NCBI RefSeq assembly: GCF_017654505.1
Contig: NC_054537.1
Span: forward strand, 71,752,618 to 71,816,617
Direction: 5' to 3'
Source: Polyodon spathula
Taxonomy: Eukaryota; Chordata; Actinopteri; Acipenseriformes; Polyodontidae
Length of the DNA stretch: 64,000 nucleotides
Positions within the stretch are counted from its first letter, which is position 1. Each line of letters opens with the position of its first letter. This document shows, piece after piece, positions 45,882 through 57,671 of this stretch. Both the position numbers and the translations under genes were made by a program. The notes below the pieces were generated by a model. That model was not told the DNA's origin. It did no database searches and saw only the letters and a list, made by a program, of their open reading frames with translations.

Positions 45882-46329
45882 ACAGGGGATAGCAATATGG
45901 GTGGAGTCAATTGCACCTACCACGCGCAACCTCATAAAAACCCTGCATTATCTCCTCACTGTTTGCTCTGGTACTGGGGAATTTAATATGTTCCTCAGGA
46001 CGTTGCAGCAATGCGGTTATGAACCGGTGAAGGTGGCAGGACACGGCTGACTGGGTGATCCCCACTGTATCACCTGCTACCTTCTGGAAGGTCCCGGTAG
46101 CCAGGATACACATACACACAGACACTGCCAATTGCTCAGACAAGGCATGACTGCGCAGGTTTGCTCTAGCCAGGTCATCATGCAGCATGTGGCATAGATG
46201 AGTCAAGACAATATCTGGACACAATTTGTTCATTGCTGAGCTCCTCATATGTGTGCCGAGGCCGGTGCACCCTTTTATCATATCTTCGCCTATGTCAGGG
46301 TTGCTGTTGCTGGGTGTGCCTTGCATCAT
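45882..46329 (-). pseudogene. Harbinger (HARBI1-like) transposase N-terminal half
   Basis: The 140-residue minus frame (46329-45907) contains LAVSVCMCILATGTFQKVAG, DTVGITQSAVSCHLHRFITA and EEHIKFP....EEIMQGFYEV. This is the HARBI1/PIF pattern 'L..L.FYATG.F....GD..G.SQ..VSR.V...T..L.......I.FP....E.......FY..A'. It then stops, but in the next phase 45925-45882 reads VVGAIDSTHIAIPC. This is the following Harbinger motif (GxIDGTHI) with the first catalytic aspartate, so a single frameshift separates them. After IPC, similarity ends. Full transposases are about 350-400 residues, so the second D and E are missing. Confidence 0.85.
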
Positions 46330-46692
46330 TCACATCCACATGTCAACGGACACGCTGCATGCTACCCACCTTTCCCATTGTTGCCTGTTTGTAGTGCTGG
46401 AATGGTAGTGTGCGCGGAGTTAACGCAGTCCTTTTACAATCCTTATTCTGCGAGTCACAAACCTGGTTTTGTGCTTGGCGCATACCTTCGAATATACCAG
46501 GATCACGCATATTGTCGGCCACTCACCCCATATTGCGTGATGCATACATTTTATTTCTGCACAGTGCAGAATGGATTGTGACGCGCAAAAGGACGTTTTG
46601 AATATGGCAACTTGGCACAATTTTGGCACAACGGCCATTTGCGACGCGCATACCCCTCTGCGCGGTGCACAAACCTTTCGAATATCGGGCCC

Positions 46693-49600
46693 AATGTCTT
46701 TACTAAATACAGAATACAGTTCTGAAATGAATGATAATAACAACATTAAAAATAAGACAAATATGATGGACAAAAGATCACAAAGGTGTGACACAATTAA
46801 TAACCTATTATTATTTAAAGCAATTAATAAAGCTTTGTTTTCATCATTGAACTGTTGTTGGTCTGTTGTTTGTAATCACTGCATCACCTCTACACCAGTG
46901 CACTACACATCACTTTGCCACATTACCTTATCTGCAATTTGCTGGCTATTTGTGTGTCTACCAGTCTATCTACACCAAGTACATGAAGTTGATTGCTCTT
47001 TAATATCACATTTCTAATCCTGCCTTCCAATGAGTTACAGAACAATTTAACCATGGCACCAGATAAAACAAACAAGCCAGACCAGAATTATACAAGAAGC
47101 TTCCTCCAACACCTCCATACTGTTCCTCCAACTCCTCCATACTGTTCAGACCTAGCCACTCATGACATACACTATAGAGCTCTCATTATCAAGGCACCCA
47201 AGAGATGGCGAGGTGATGATATATGGGTTACGATTCATTCTCATTAGAGCACGGACTTTGAAAGTGACCATCCTATGCCTTATAGATAAGGAGAGAAGTA
47301 ATAACAAATGGACAATGAGGGACAGCTTTACACAGTAATCTTATAGATTTGAACCTGTTGTTGTTGACTGCTCTGCATGTTTTTACAACAAAAAATAATT
47401 AATTACAAGTGGCCTACCTGTAATTGCGTTGTTGTTGTTTTATGTGTTTGTAAAATAATCTAAATGGGTGATGGTACCATAGACAGTACTGCATTAGATG
47501 TGAGACGACTGTTAACTACACAGTAGCATATTTGTTAGTGTGACTGCTTTTTTTAAAGTGTCATTTATTATCACTTGTTCTGTACAGTACAACAACATTG
47601 ACTTATTCTGACACCTAATTTAGGAAAACTTGATTGGTGGCATGATAATAGTCATATTGTTTGTTGCTGCAACAGAACTGTGAAAATATTGCACTTTTTT
47701 AATCCTGTAGTATACAGAACCCACTGTAAAGAATGGTGTATGTATAGCAAGCACAAACCTCGTGCTCAGCCTTGAAGATGCCAACAAAGATACACAAATA
47801 GACACTAGTTATAGGGGGCAATGAATAAGACCGACTGTATCATAGAAAGTTGAACCAACAAGTGAGACAGACTGGAGAAGAGCATTATATTGTTCAGTTC
47901 TCAACATGTTAAAAGCAAAGGTTATCATGAGAGCTTATTAACATTTATTAAAAGTGCTACCTACAATAAAAATAAAGTGAAATGTGGTCACATGATAAAT
48001 CAGGTTTAAAAATGTAGCAGTATTAAATCATTAAAATAAACCAATAGAATTAAAAATGCTCATTGAATTTGCCACATAAGCTCTATTTTTTATTTTGCAT
48101 AGTTTTACATTAAATAATACACAATTAGAAGCATTCCAAAACATGAATACAACCTCTATACCCTTTCATTATAATATAACATTGATCCATAACCCTTTTG
48201 CATGGGGGTGACCATAAATGCTCGGAAAGATTGGATATGGAGGGATCTCTTGGGGTTTTCTTGACATTTCTCCAGATGGTATTCCACAAAGATTCCATTA
48301 CTGACGTAATACAACTTTGGCTTTAACTACTAGGCAAAAAAAAGTAATTTTAAAGAAACCTACCGGAAAATTCCTTAATTATTTGCCAGCCTGCCAGGCA
48401 ATAAGCAACATTTGGGACCATTTGGCTGAGCATAGTAAAGAATTCATGAAGAGAGCCTTACTGGCCATCCACCTTGATATGACTTTCAATGCCTCGAGCA
48501 ATCTTGATCTGGCCTAGCCTGTGTTTTTTTTTTTTTTTTTTTTTTTGACATTGATCTATCTTTGAGACTTTAGCTGCCGGCCTTGAGCCTGAACTTTGAC
48601 AAAAAGGAATAGTAAGATTGGAATCTCGAAAAATTGATGGGGTGTTTGTTTTTTTTGCTTTCCTCATCCTTTAGTATGCTTTGCTAGCATACTGGTCTGA
48701 TTCTCTTCTCTTATAAATTTAAAATGGGAGTAAACTAATATGGCCGTCTTTTATAAAGTGGGTGCAAAACCACAAGCTAAAAAACAGTCATGCATCATAG
48801 AGCTTTGTTAACAAATTGCCCAGAGTACACCATGGCATTATATTCTGGCTTCTCCAATATCAACAAGAGTTGACAGAATCCATTTCTTTTCCCCTTATGG
48901 GCTTACATAGGTTCTTTCCTGTGCACTAACCCATTACTCTTTTTTTTCTTTTTTTCTAGCCCATTTAGTGTACTGCTTTTATGCTTTTTATATATTTTAT
49001 GGGGAGTCATGGGGGCTTTCCTTTTTGGTTTGTATAACATATCTACACTTTTGCTTGATCTACTAAATATAGACTATAACACTTGACTGAGTGAAAAAAT
49101 TATATATTTTACAAAAATATAGGGCATTTCACAAGTGTGATTTCTGTGAAACACTGAGCTGCTTAATTGAAAATGCATACAACTAATACACGCTATAATT
49201 TGGCTGAACTCACACGCAGACTGCTTTGCGAATCTGTTTTGCACCATCCAATCAGAAAATATTACCATTTCACAAGGAATGTGATAAGAGTGAGCATATG
49301 ATTGAAAAAGATAATAAACATATACAGTTACCTTTTCCTGATGGTGATTTATGTAGCTTATGAACTCCGTCTTCCTTGTGCAGGTGTGATAACGATTCAC
49401 TGAGCTGTGGTTGCTAGGCGATCATAAATCCATTGTAAAAAGGTAGTGTCCGCTTATTATGTGATACTTGCTTTGGGAGATCATTAAATCATTAGAAAAA
49501 TGACCATTTGAACACCATTAAAATCTAACTATCGATATTCTGTTACTGGGGATTGTTAATTTTATTTCAAGAATGCATTTTTTAATTCTGGACCGCATTT

Positions 49601-49971
49601 TGTGATTCCCTGCACATGACATTAAGTCAAGAAGTCAAGTGACTATCAATGTGTATGCTTATATGCTTTTTTAGTTTTATAATAATTGATTAAGTGTTTT
49701 TTTGGAGCTTTGGATCAAGGGGATGCACCAATAATAGACAAAAAAATATATACTGTAAATATTTAAAATAAAATTACTTTTGGGGCTTTTTTAAAATTCT
49801 AAATAATATATTCTTTATTGTAATTATTATCAATATTAAAATTATAGTGAAAACTTTGCAATATACAGTCATGCAAGTGGCCTGCATAAAAAAAAAAAAA
49901 ACCTGAAAATGAAATGAAACATTTTCCGTACCTTGCATACCATTTCTGATTGATTAGCCAGATTGTTGTAG
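46693..49971. other. Unassigned sequence
   Basis: Homopolymer T at 48524-48546 and an AT-rich background. No domain or element edge was recognised. Frames at 48317-48517 plus and 49074-49400 minus lack known motifs. Confidence 0.35.
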
Positions 49972-50106
49972 GGATGTCGTGGAGCTTTTGCTCTTATTAA
50001 CATTTGGGCCGACGACTCAATACAGAGAAGTTTGGATGGAAGTGTGTATAACAAGCACGTCTTCCAAACAATTAGCGAAACTATACAGTCGAGTTTGAGA
50101 TTTTGT
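49972..50106 (+). pseudogene. Myb/SANT-like DNA-binding domain fragment
   Basis: One frame reads GAFALINIWADDSIQRSLDG, SVYNKHVFQTISETIQS. This fits the Myb/SANT-like (trihelix) domain of MSANTD/ZSCAN29-type proteins and Harbinger companion genes ('LL.IWG...IQ..LDG..RN..VY..ISE.M'). The preceding residues RDVVE are in another phase, so a frameshift lies near 49985. There is no start codon or continuation, and a stop follows after about 45 codons. It is only a piece of one domain. It lies 3.3 kb outside the Harbinger element, so a shared origin is not shown. Confidence 0.55.
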
Positions 50107-50236
50107 AAGTTTTAAAACATATTTTACATTTTACAATTCATAAAATGATCTGAGCAAACGGGCGACTGTCGTAAAGCACTTTATGAATGGGAACTGCACT
50201 GTTGGAGGACGTTTGAATAATACTGTAATTCTAATA

Positions 50237-50271
<35 letters not shown>

Positions 50272-51182
50272 TGTTGGAACATCTGCAGTCTTGATGTCCA
50301 TTCACTTTAGTAGGCACAGCCACTTACTTTTCAACCTCCCATGCAGGACCTGCTCATACAATAATTTAAGTTGTGTTGTGCTAGTGTCAGTCTCCCATTA
50401 TCAGTAAATGGCTTCATCAGTCATTTCAGTAGAGGGTAGACAGGGTCTACGATGATCAAAATCGGCACTTGCACATCCCCTATTTGCATATGCTGTGGTG
50501 CAAACAAATCTCCACGCATTCCTGCATGTTAGATGGCTGAGTTACCAAATAGGCTTGCATCATAAGCACTGCTTGGCCATCCAAAATTTATACTGGTGAA
50601 GCAATATTTATGGTGAACCAAACTTTGCAATATTATTGAATACCATCCTTTTCTATTATGATAATCAGCCCTGTCATAGCAGGTCCTATAACTGTATAAC
50701 AGTTATAGGATATATTATAATGGTTAATCAAGGCATAGAAGTTATAATAATTACAAAGTTTTTAAATAACATTTATTGTTAACTGAAACCAAGTACAATG
50801 TTTAAAAGAAAATCAATAACAGTTTGTGATGTAGTCTTTCCCAGAGGGAATGTTTTGATGGTAGTGCAATTCTGCCCTCAAGAAGAAAGTGAGTGCTTGT
50901 GAAAGTCTGCTCATGTTATGCAGCAAGCTAAGAGTCAGTGAGTTAATGTTGAATGCCTGCAGTGATGGACCCTGATTAAAATCGCCTTTTTTGAAGATGG
51001 TCTTGATTTTCTAAACCCACATGAAGTCTCTGAAAAGTCTTACAATAAGAATATGCATTACATCGATATCACCTGCACAGTTTGGCAAGCCCCACGTGTT
51101 CTAGAATCCTTGCAAAACAGTTTGCAGACATTCACCAGATAGAATACAAATGTACTGCTATTGTAAAAGCTGTCTATATGAT
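50107..51182. other. Unassigned sequence with an (AAT)n run
   Basis: (AAT)n lies at 50234-50261. Nothing else was recognised. Confidence 0.4.
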
Positions 51183-51680
51183 AACACTGTGTAACACATT
51201 TTTTTTTTTTGTTCCTGGGTAGTAAGTGTTATTTCCTAATTGCTTATGCCTCAAAAGTATAGAAAATGGCTATTATTCCCCACTAACTTTGCTTTTGTGA
51301 CCAGGACAGGTACATTTCAAAAGATCACTATTTCCAATGAGAAAACGGGCGAATTTGTGTCTTTTCTGTAAATTTACAGTATAATCGTAAATCTCGAAAA
51401 ACTACTCACTTCTAAATCTTTTGTAGTCATTTTTGTATTACTTTAGTATAAATACATGTTAATTTGGATTCATATGTTGTTTTTTTCTAACTTTATGTGA
51501 ACGAAAAGACACAAATTTGCCCGTTTTCTCATTGTAAATAGTGATATTTTGAAATTTACCTGTCCTGGTCACAAAAGCAAAGTTTGTGGGGAATAATAGC
51601 CATTTTCTATACTTTTGAGGCATAAGCAATTAGGAAATAACACTTACTGCCCAGGAACAAAATGGTGTTACATAGTGTAA
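51183..51680 (+). mobile_element. Giant fold-back element, copy 2 (partial left arm, full right arm)
   Basis: 51183-51366 and 51503-51680 are long inverted repeats of about 180 bp, sharing GTTCCTGGG.AGTAAGTG, ATTTCCTAATTGCTTATGCC and CTATTATTCCCCAC. The middle (51370-51500) contains AATCTCGAAAAACTACTCAC and TAGTATAAATACATGTTAAT, which is the complement of 12840-12960 in copy 1. So here the inner half of the left arm is deleted while the right arm is complete. The ends read AACACTGTGTAAC and GTTACATAGTGT. No coding is present. Confidence 0.9.
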
Positions 51681-51685
51681 TCGAA

Positions 51686-51870
51686 TATGAAATTAGGCTG
51701 CCGATTGCACCACTGATGTTTTGTAACTAATTTTTTGTTAAGTCACAATCGCTGTTCAGCAGTTTTTTTTCAGATTCAGCCATTTTCTCTTGTTGTGAGG
51801 AGTGCAGAGGAGAAGGTCGTTCCTTTGAAAAGGGGCGGAACTGACATGACAGATGGAGACTATTGCCTGG
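51686..51870 (+). repeat. Dispersed repeat E, copy 2
   Basis: This is the partner of 42906-43090. It starts six bases after the fold-back element, so that element may have inserted at the edge of repeat E. Confidence 0.65.
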
Positions 51871-52195
51871 TGGTGTAAGGATGTTACGACAAGAGTTCAA
51901 TCGATTTTTGCTCCTATGATGAAGTTTTAACCAATCACAGGCCAGAAGTGGATGGAAGAATACTACTAACCAAACCAACTGAATGCCTTTATTCAATTGA
52001 GCCAGTAAAACATGGCTATAATGATAAGTAATGGAAGTAATACTTACTGTATGAATTCTATATATAGTCATTTAAATACCACCACAAATTGTGGTTAGCT
52101 GATGTATCTAAATGTTTTTAGTGTTGACCCTGATCCAGACATGCAGGCATAGCTTGTTAATAGGACGGCCTTGATAAGAAAAAGCTTGTAATAAA

Positions 52196-52945
52196 ATGAC
52201 GCATATATGGAACGAGTTGTACAGTTCTGTTGCAGGAAATGTGGGGGGTGTATTAACTGCTGAAGCTTGTTCTATATATGGAACAGCAAAAGGGTATAAT
52301 GTAGGTGAAATTAGTATTGATATATTGGGTAAAATCCCACTGACAGTTGGAATTAGTCTCATTTGCTCGGGGGCAGGAGAGCTTGGGTTGTGTTCTTGAA
52401 CATGCTGCTAAGTACATATCAGCTACTCACATAGCAGAGTGTCCTTGAGCATTCTGTTAGGTACACCCCATGTTATCATATAATAAGTATGGTAACCATT
52501 GGAGGACCCTGGGGTGCAGGCTACGTACTAATGTCTATAAATATTAAATGAAAAGAAGACTCCTTTGTAGTTCTATGTACTGTAGAGGGCTACCCAATCT
52601 GTATGACGGCATTGTAAGCTAGGAAGAGTTCTACTGACTAAAAAAGTCAACTCTGTTGAGAAAAATAGTAGTTGAGAGTGCCTCAACCACACCCTACGGT
52701 GGCTGGTCGGGAAGCGAAAAGTGGTCTAATTCAACAGGTCCCTGAAAAAAGCAGAGAAGTGGTACTGTGTGACCTGATGATCTTCTAGCTGTGGTGGTGG
52801 CGGTACATCACTTCTGCAACTACCTCTGTGGATTATTGAAGCTTGCCATGAGTATTGTGTGAAGCTGTGAACTAATAAAGAATTTTCGTTTTGGACCGAA
52901 GCTACAGTGTCCAGTCTCGACTTTTCAACTTCTTCTACTGCTCCT
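52196..52945 (+). mobile_element. Possible retroelement 3' end with LTR
   Basis: A 67-codon plus frame (52196-52399) ends just after a purine-rich CGGGGGCAGGAGAG. From there, TTGTGTTCTTGAACATGC to about 52945 resembles an LTR: CTATAAATATTAAA at about 52535 (TATA-like) and AATAAAG at 52874 followed by a GT-rich region. Neither the CA end nor a duplication could be fixed, and the short frame matches no protein I recognise. This is tentative. Confidence 0.3.
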
Positions 52946-53098
52946 GAAAAATACAATATATTTTTAGATGTGTTCTACCTAAGTGCAAAAACACTTAATT
53001 TAACGTAATTTAACACTATTTACGTTTGTTGTCATTCATGCTGCCTCCTTTTTATAGTACACCATTGCATTTCAAAATTTAGTGTAAAGCTACATCGA

Positions 53099-53192
<94 letters not shown>
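53099..53192. repeat. Palindromic (GT)n(AT)n(AC)n microsatellite
   Basis: GT units (53099-53124), an AT centre and about 27 AC units follow one another, so the tract can fold on itself. Cysteine/valine and histidine/threonine frames here are artefacts. A T18 run follows at 53303-53321. Confidence 0.95.
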
Positions 53193-53194
<2 letters not shown>

Positions 53195-53384
53195 TATATA
53201 GGGCTACTGATTTTCCTCAATTGCGAAATTAGGCACTGGGAACAGAATTTTGCTAAATTCTGCAGTGTTGTCTTTTTCTCCTCCGAACTCCAGTTTTCCA
53301 TGTTTTTTTTTTTTTTTTTTTACTACACCCAGTCAAGTTGAGTTAATTCATCATGTAACTTCACTCACATTTCTCTGCTGAAAC

Positions 53385-53720
53385 TCAACATAGCCGCTGC
53401 ACCAACAAAGAAAAACAAAATGCAATATTTCAGTAAAAGACAGAACGAAAACATTTTCTGATAATCTATATAAGGATGGTGGGATACAATACTGCAAGTT
53501 TTGCTGTCATTCGACTGATCGTGTATGAATCATTACCATAAAGATCATATTGCCAGTCATAAACACATAGACAACAGGAAAGAAAGAAACCACTGCATTC
53601 TTCCATGCATCGGCAACAGATCTTATAGAAGGTTTGTGTCTTTGCATTCCATTTTACGGGACTGAAAAACATATATTTTCTGCAAAGGTACTACACTCAA
53701 GGCAGGGCTCTCCTAAAGTA
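53385..53720 (+). pseudogene. CGGBP1-like hAT transposase N-terminus
   Basis: From about 53404 the frame reads KTKCNISVKDRTKTFSDNLY, KDGGIQYCKFCCHSTDRV, then a stop. In the next phase it reads NHYHKDHIASHKHIDNRKER and LPCIGNRSYRRF. The order 'DR.K.F....Y.DGG.L.CKFC..SVD......DH..S..H...K' is the BED-like zinc finger of CGGBP1 and its parental hAT elements, with C..C and H....H ligands visible. One frameshift breaks it. The start codon is uncertain. TAAAG|TAAGTAT at 53714 could be a remnant splice site. It is the clearest of three such remnants in the window. Confidence 0.75.
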
Positions 53721-56619
53721 AGTATGCTGAATGAATATTCATATTTTCTGGCCATTTTGTTACTACTCCAAATGAAACTACAATATGTAAGTTGACCACG
53801 ATAAACTACATCAACCATTAGTTTTATTGGACTGAGAAACATCAATAAAGAGGAACTACATTGAGACTAAAGCATAATATGAATTACTCTATAGATATTG
53901 TGAAGTACAAAAACAAGACTTCAGAAAGACTAAATTGAAAACTGCATTAACTATATCTATACAGACTCCATAAACACTTTTGAAAAATCATGTCACATCA
54001 CTTTTATATTAACAAGTAATCTGTTACAATATACAAGAATTGTAACTTATTTTGTCCTACATTTTCAGTTTTTTTTTGTTTAGTTTTTTTTTTTTTTCTT
54101 ACCTAAAAGATAATTTAAACTGTTTAATACAGCATCACCTTATTGTTCTGTGTAACAGTTCCCACTCATTTGGTCTGGAACTTTCAGATCTCTCAGTGCA
54201 TGCATCAAACAAAAATTCACCAGACTGACATAAAGTAACGGACTCTGCCTCATTAGTGAATTACTTGTACTCCTTTTTTTGATTGCATAAAGAATACACA
54301 AATACATTGCATGTATCCAACATAAATTAAAATTACTTTTTTGCTCCTTTTTTATTCTAAAAGGGATTATTCATTGTAATCATTGTCAATACTAAAAGTA
54401 CTATGCAATAAAATTATCTGTACTCCTTTGTTTGAAAGCATAAAGAGGTAGATTTGTTGTGTGCATTTTAATGTGCATTTTCCTAATTTTAAAAATAAAA
54501 AGCAGCAACAATACAATTAAGGACCGCTTGTCCTTGAGCATTGTTGCAAATTGGAGCCTTATAATTAGAAGCAGTTTCTTATCAAATGATGTGTTTGTCT
54601 GTTAATTTCTTTTAGGAATAAAAGGATATCCAACTGGGCTGCGTAATTTCGCATTTGCATTTTCACGCATTCTGCTCGACAGCTTTTGCATACAAAAAAA
54701 ATTAATTCTTCCACTGCAGCAAATTTTTAAAGCACTTGAAATAAAAAGAATTTAGAATTTCAAAAACATTACATTTTCTGAAGGTCAAAAACACTTTTCT
54801 CTTCATTTGATATATTCATTTTATCAAAGTCAAGCAGCTGTCTGGGTCAACTTGAATGGAAATACAATGGCTGATAAGAAAAACGGGAGTGTATACTGTA
54901 TTTTCTACACACACCCATCCTCTGTGCTCTCAGTTTTATTTTACATATTTAAAAAGTTTAAAAGGCTGTGCTAAAAAGCACACTATGTCATTTAAAACCT
55001 CTTATCCCTGCAAGTAGTTGAAGTAGCATGACAATTTGTTTGAGAGTGATTTAGTGGCACTGGCATAAAGTTTTCAGGAGGAAGGAAGATTGTGTCTCAG
55101 CATGGCATCAGCAAGGTCTGCTTTATAATAAAAGTACAGTGCGCAGAAGGCTAATCCATGGAGGATCCTAGTAAACAGGCACCAATTAATTGCATTTCTG
55201 GAAAATTGTATATGAAAGTGGAACAATGCAGCTTTAACAAACATACAGTTTCATTGACAAGTACATAAATATATAGAAAATCGTAATAATAAAAATATTG
55301 GGAGACATTGTCTTAGGGAATGGGGAAGGAGATGAAATGCTCATAAATGCAGACAACTCATGAAAAGGATCTTGCAGGCCAACGTAAAGCTTACAGACAG
55401 ATGGCAGCATTAACAGTAGTTTACATGGACAAGTCATGACAGTTTTCCTCACGATTTCTATGGTCTTACTTCTCAGGTACTGCGTTTCCATGCAAGGGAG
55501 CTGGAACTACCGGTGATGGGGGATCGGCAGCACCCTCTTGGCTTTGCATGGATTCCATTGTATGCAGAGTTTACAGTTTAGTTCAATGGCTTACTACCCC
55601 CACTTTAAAAATCGTCCCAGTGCCACTGTTTCCATGTAGATATGATTTAGGATGACGAATCGGGCAGTGATAATGCAAATTACTGCAGTCATTGTGATTT
55701 AGGAGAGGGCATATTTAAATGTCCCTGTCTGCATACTAATTAGGGAAAGAACGACTTTTAATATAGTGAGAAGAGCTTGCATATGTTACCATGAAGATAA
55801 AAACATTTAACAAGATAATGAATTCACGTGTTGCCACATACATTCTGAATTATGACGCGCACTACTTGTTTGTCTGGTTACCTTTCCAATACACACACAC
55901 ACACACACAATTATATAAAATATAATTTCTACAAGTTTTACTACTTAGAATTTTTATTTGTATGTGTGTGTGTGGAACATCTAAAAGTTATATTTCATTA
56001 ACACTACAACACACCTTTTACAATACATGTTTTTATTTTGAATATAACCTACATTTTTCAATTTTTTTAAAATATATACAAGCCTGTTATTATCACTACT
56101 GGACCTGGCAACCATCAATTCCTTTGTTTTGTACAAGTGGGAGAGATTTAATCTATCTTGAAGCTAGCCACAGTGCTCCAGCAGTAACATTTCGATCACA
56201 AAACTGCAAAGCTGCAGCAGCTCAACCTGGATTCTGTGCTGCGAGTGACATCCATGCAAGGTAAATGATATGTTACTTTCATTTTAGATTAAAAACTACT
56301 TTTGTTTTTACAGTTTTGTATATACCTATACCTGTTTGCACACTACTTTCTCTTGAAATGTTTATCTTATTATAGTTTTTCATTGTTTTAAGTAGTGCTT
56401 TATATGTGGTAAGTTAGAAAATAAACCCCTTTATGTTTAATTGTTCATTTAAATACAATACGATGTTTGATATGATGTGCTTGAATAAAAAAATTGTGTT
56501 CTATCTGATAGTATGTCTTTTATTTTAATACTGATGATGTTTGAAATGTACCAGTGGTTGTAGGTATGAGTATAACCGCGGCGGTTCTAGTGTTGAAGTA
56601 AGCCATAAATGTACAGTGC

Positions 56620-56652
<33 letters not shown>

Positions 56653-56957
56653 GGGGGGTGTCTATGTTTTGTACGGCCTTTCTGGTGGAGATTACGTGAC
56701 ATTAAGTCAGAAAAACAGGATCTTGACTGCTAAAACCTTATGAGCCACAAGCAAGATTCCCACTCCGGTTTACTTGGGTTTTTACAGCTATTTTTTATGG
56801 TGAGAAAGCGATTGACCCTGCCCTTATAGTCACGCTGACCAAAGGACGTTCTTTTGCTGTTTTGCGTGACAACGTCACAGAGTCAAGACTATAGATTTTC
56901 ATGTAAATGTAAACCCAGCCATTGTTATTATTACATAATATAGCCTAATAGTTAGCC
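53721..56957. other. Unassigned, mostly unique-looking sequence
   Basis: T runs lie at 54070-54097, (CA)n at 55891-55909, (TG)n at 55962-55974 and (GT)n at 56619-56651. At about 56075-56270 a plus frame (WTWQPSIPLFCTSGRDLIYL) ends at AAG|GTAAAT, a weak exon candidate. Nothing else was recognised. Confidence 0.35.
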
Positions 56958-57666
56958 TGTAACAGGGAGAGATCTGTGTTGACTCTGCTGGCGTGTTCAC
57001 GGGCTGCAGGAAGAGTACGACAGTCGTCCAACAACCGCCTGTGAGTCTTGGCAGTGACACGGGGAGGTGGGAAAGTGGGTGTGTAGACTTTCCCCCTCTC
57101 TGAATGGCTGAGAGGCGCGTCTTGGGAGATTGTTAGCCCTATAAATTAACGCTCCGTTGTTTCCTCAGGTCTGCCCACTTAGACGCAACGAGAGTGCGGA
57201 AGCACTGATCCAGGACCGGGAATCAGGCGAAACAAAGAGTTTCATAGCGAGACAGAGAGAGCAGGGAACCCTTGGGCAGACCCCGGCGTATTGTGACAGA
57301 ACAGGCTAGTTAGCCTATAGAGTAGGACGGTGATCCGGGTCGTGCGGGTAGCGACGACCGGGATAACGCTGCCGAGTGCAGCACCTTTTATTTGTAGTTT
57401 TATTACTGTTTTATTTTCCATCGTTCTTTTCGCCTTCTGTTTTCATTATTATTTCTTTGAGCACCTGCGAGTGCACTTGCTGTTCACGTACCAGCTGTGG
57501 TATTTCCGTGGTGCTGTCTATCATCGTTGATAGGCAGCCCATGGTCAACAGTGCCCTCTGCCGGAAAAAGCAAGAACTGTTTGAAAATAAAACTGGGCAC
57601 CTGTGTGGTGTTTTCAAGTGCACCTGTCTGTCTCCTAGTCAGTGAATTACCCACACCCCTTCCACA
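56958..57666 (+). mobile_element. Solo LTR, 709 bp, copy 2, with perfect 5-bp TSD
   Basis: It has the same TGTAACAGGGAGAG start and TTCCACA end as 37554-38262 and exactly the same length. TAGCC precedes (56953-56957) and follows (57667-57671), a perfect target duplication that proves insertion as, or reduction to, a solo LTR. ATAAAT at about 57141 (TATA) and AATAAA at 57586-57591 define the plus orientation. About 50 substitutions separate the two copies by hand count. Confidence 0.95.
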
Positions 57667-57671
57667 TAGCC

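Larger units (their letters stand above)
43286..46692 (-). mobile_element. PIF/Harbinger DNA transposon, about 3.4 kb, degraded
   Basis: The termini are GGGCCCGATCTTCG at 43286 and, in reverse complement, GGGCCCGATATTCG at 46692. Similarity continues weakly inward on both sides (AATTGTGC, TTTGTG, CGCA words), as in long eroded inverted repeats. The interior holds a minus-strand Harbinger transposase remnant (45882-46329) and a nested LINE 3' end. The 3-bp flanks (CAC and AAT) do not match, so the target duplication has decayed or the exact ends are off. The rest of the transposase and the companion Myb-like gene of autonomous elements were not recognised. Confidence 0.75.

Noticed and set aside
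46420..47017. 124-148 residue frames on both strands near the Harbinger right end
   Set aside because: They span the terminus and flank, overlap each other on opposite strands and show no domain.
53032..53301. 89-residue minus frame with CV and TH repeats
   Set aside because: Artefact of the palindromic GT/AT/AC tract.
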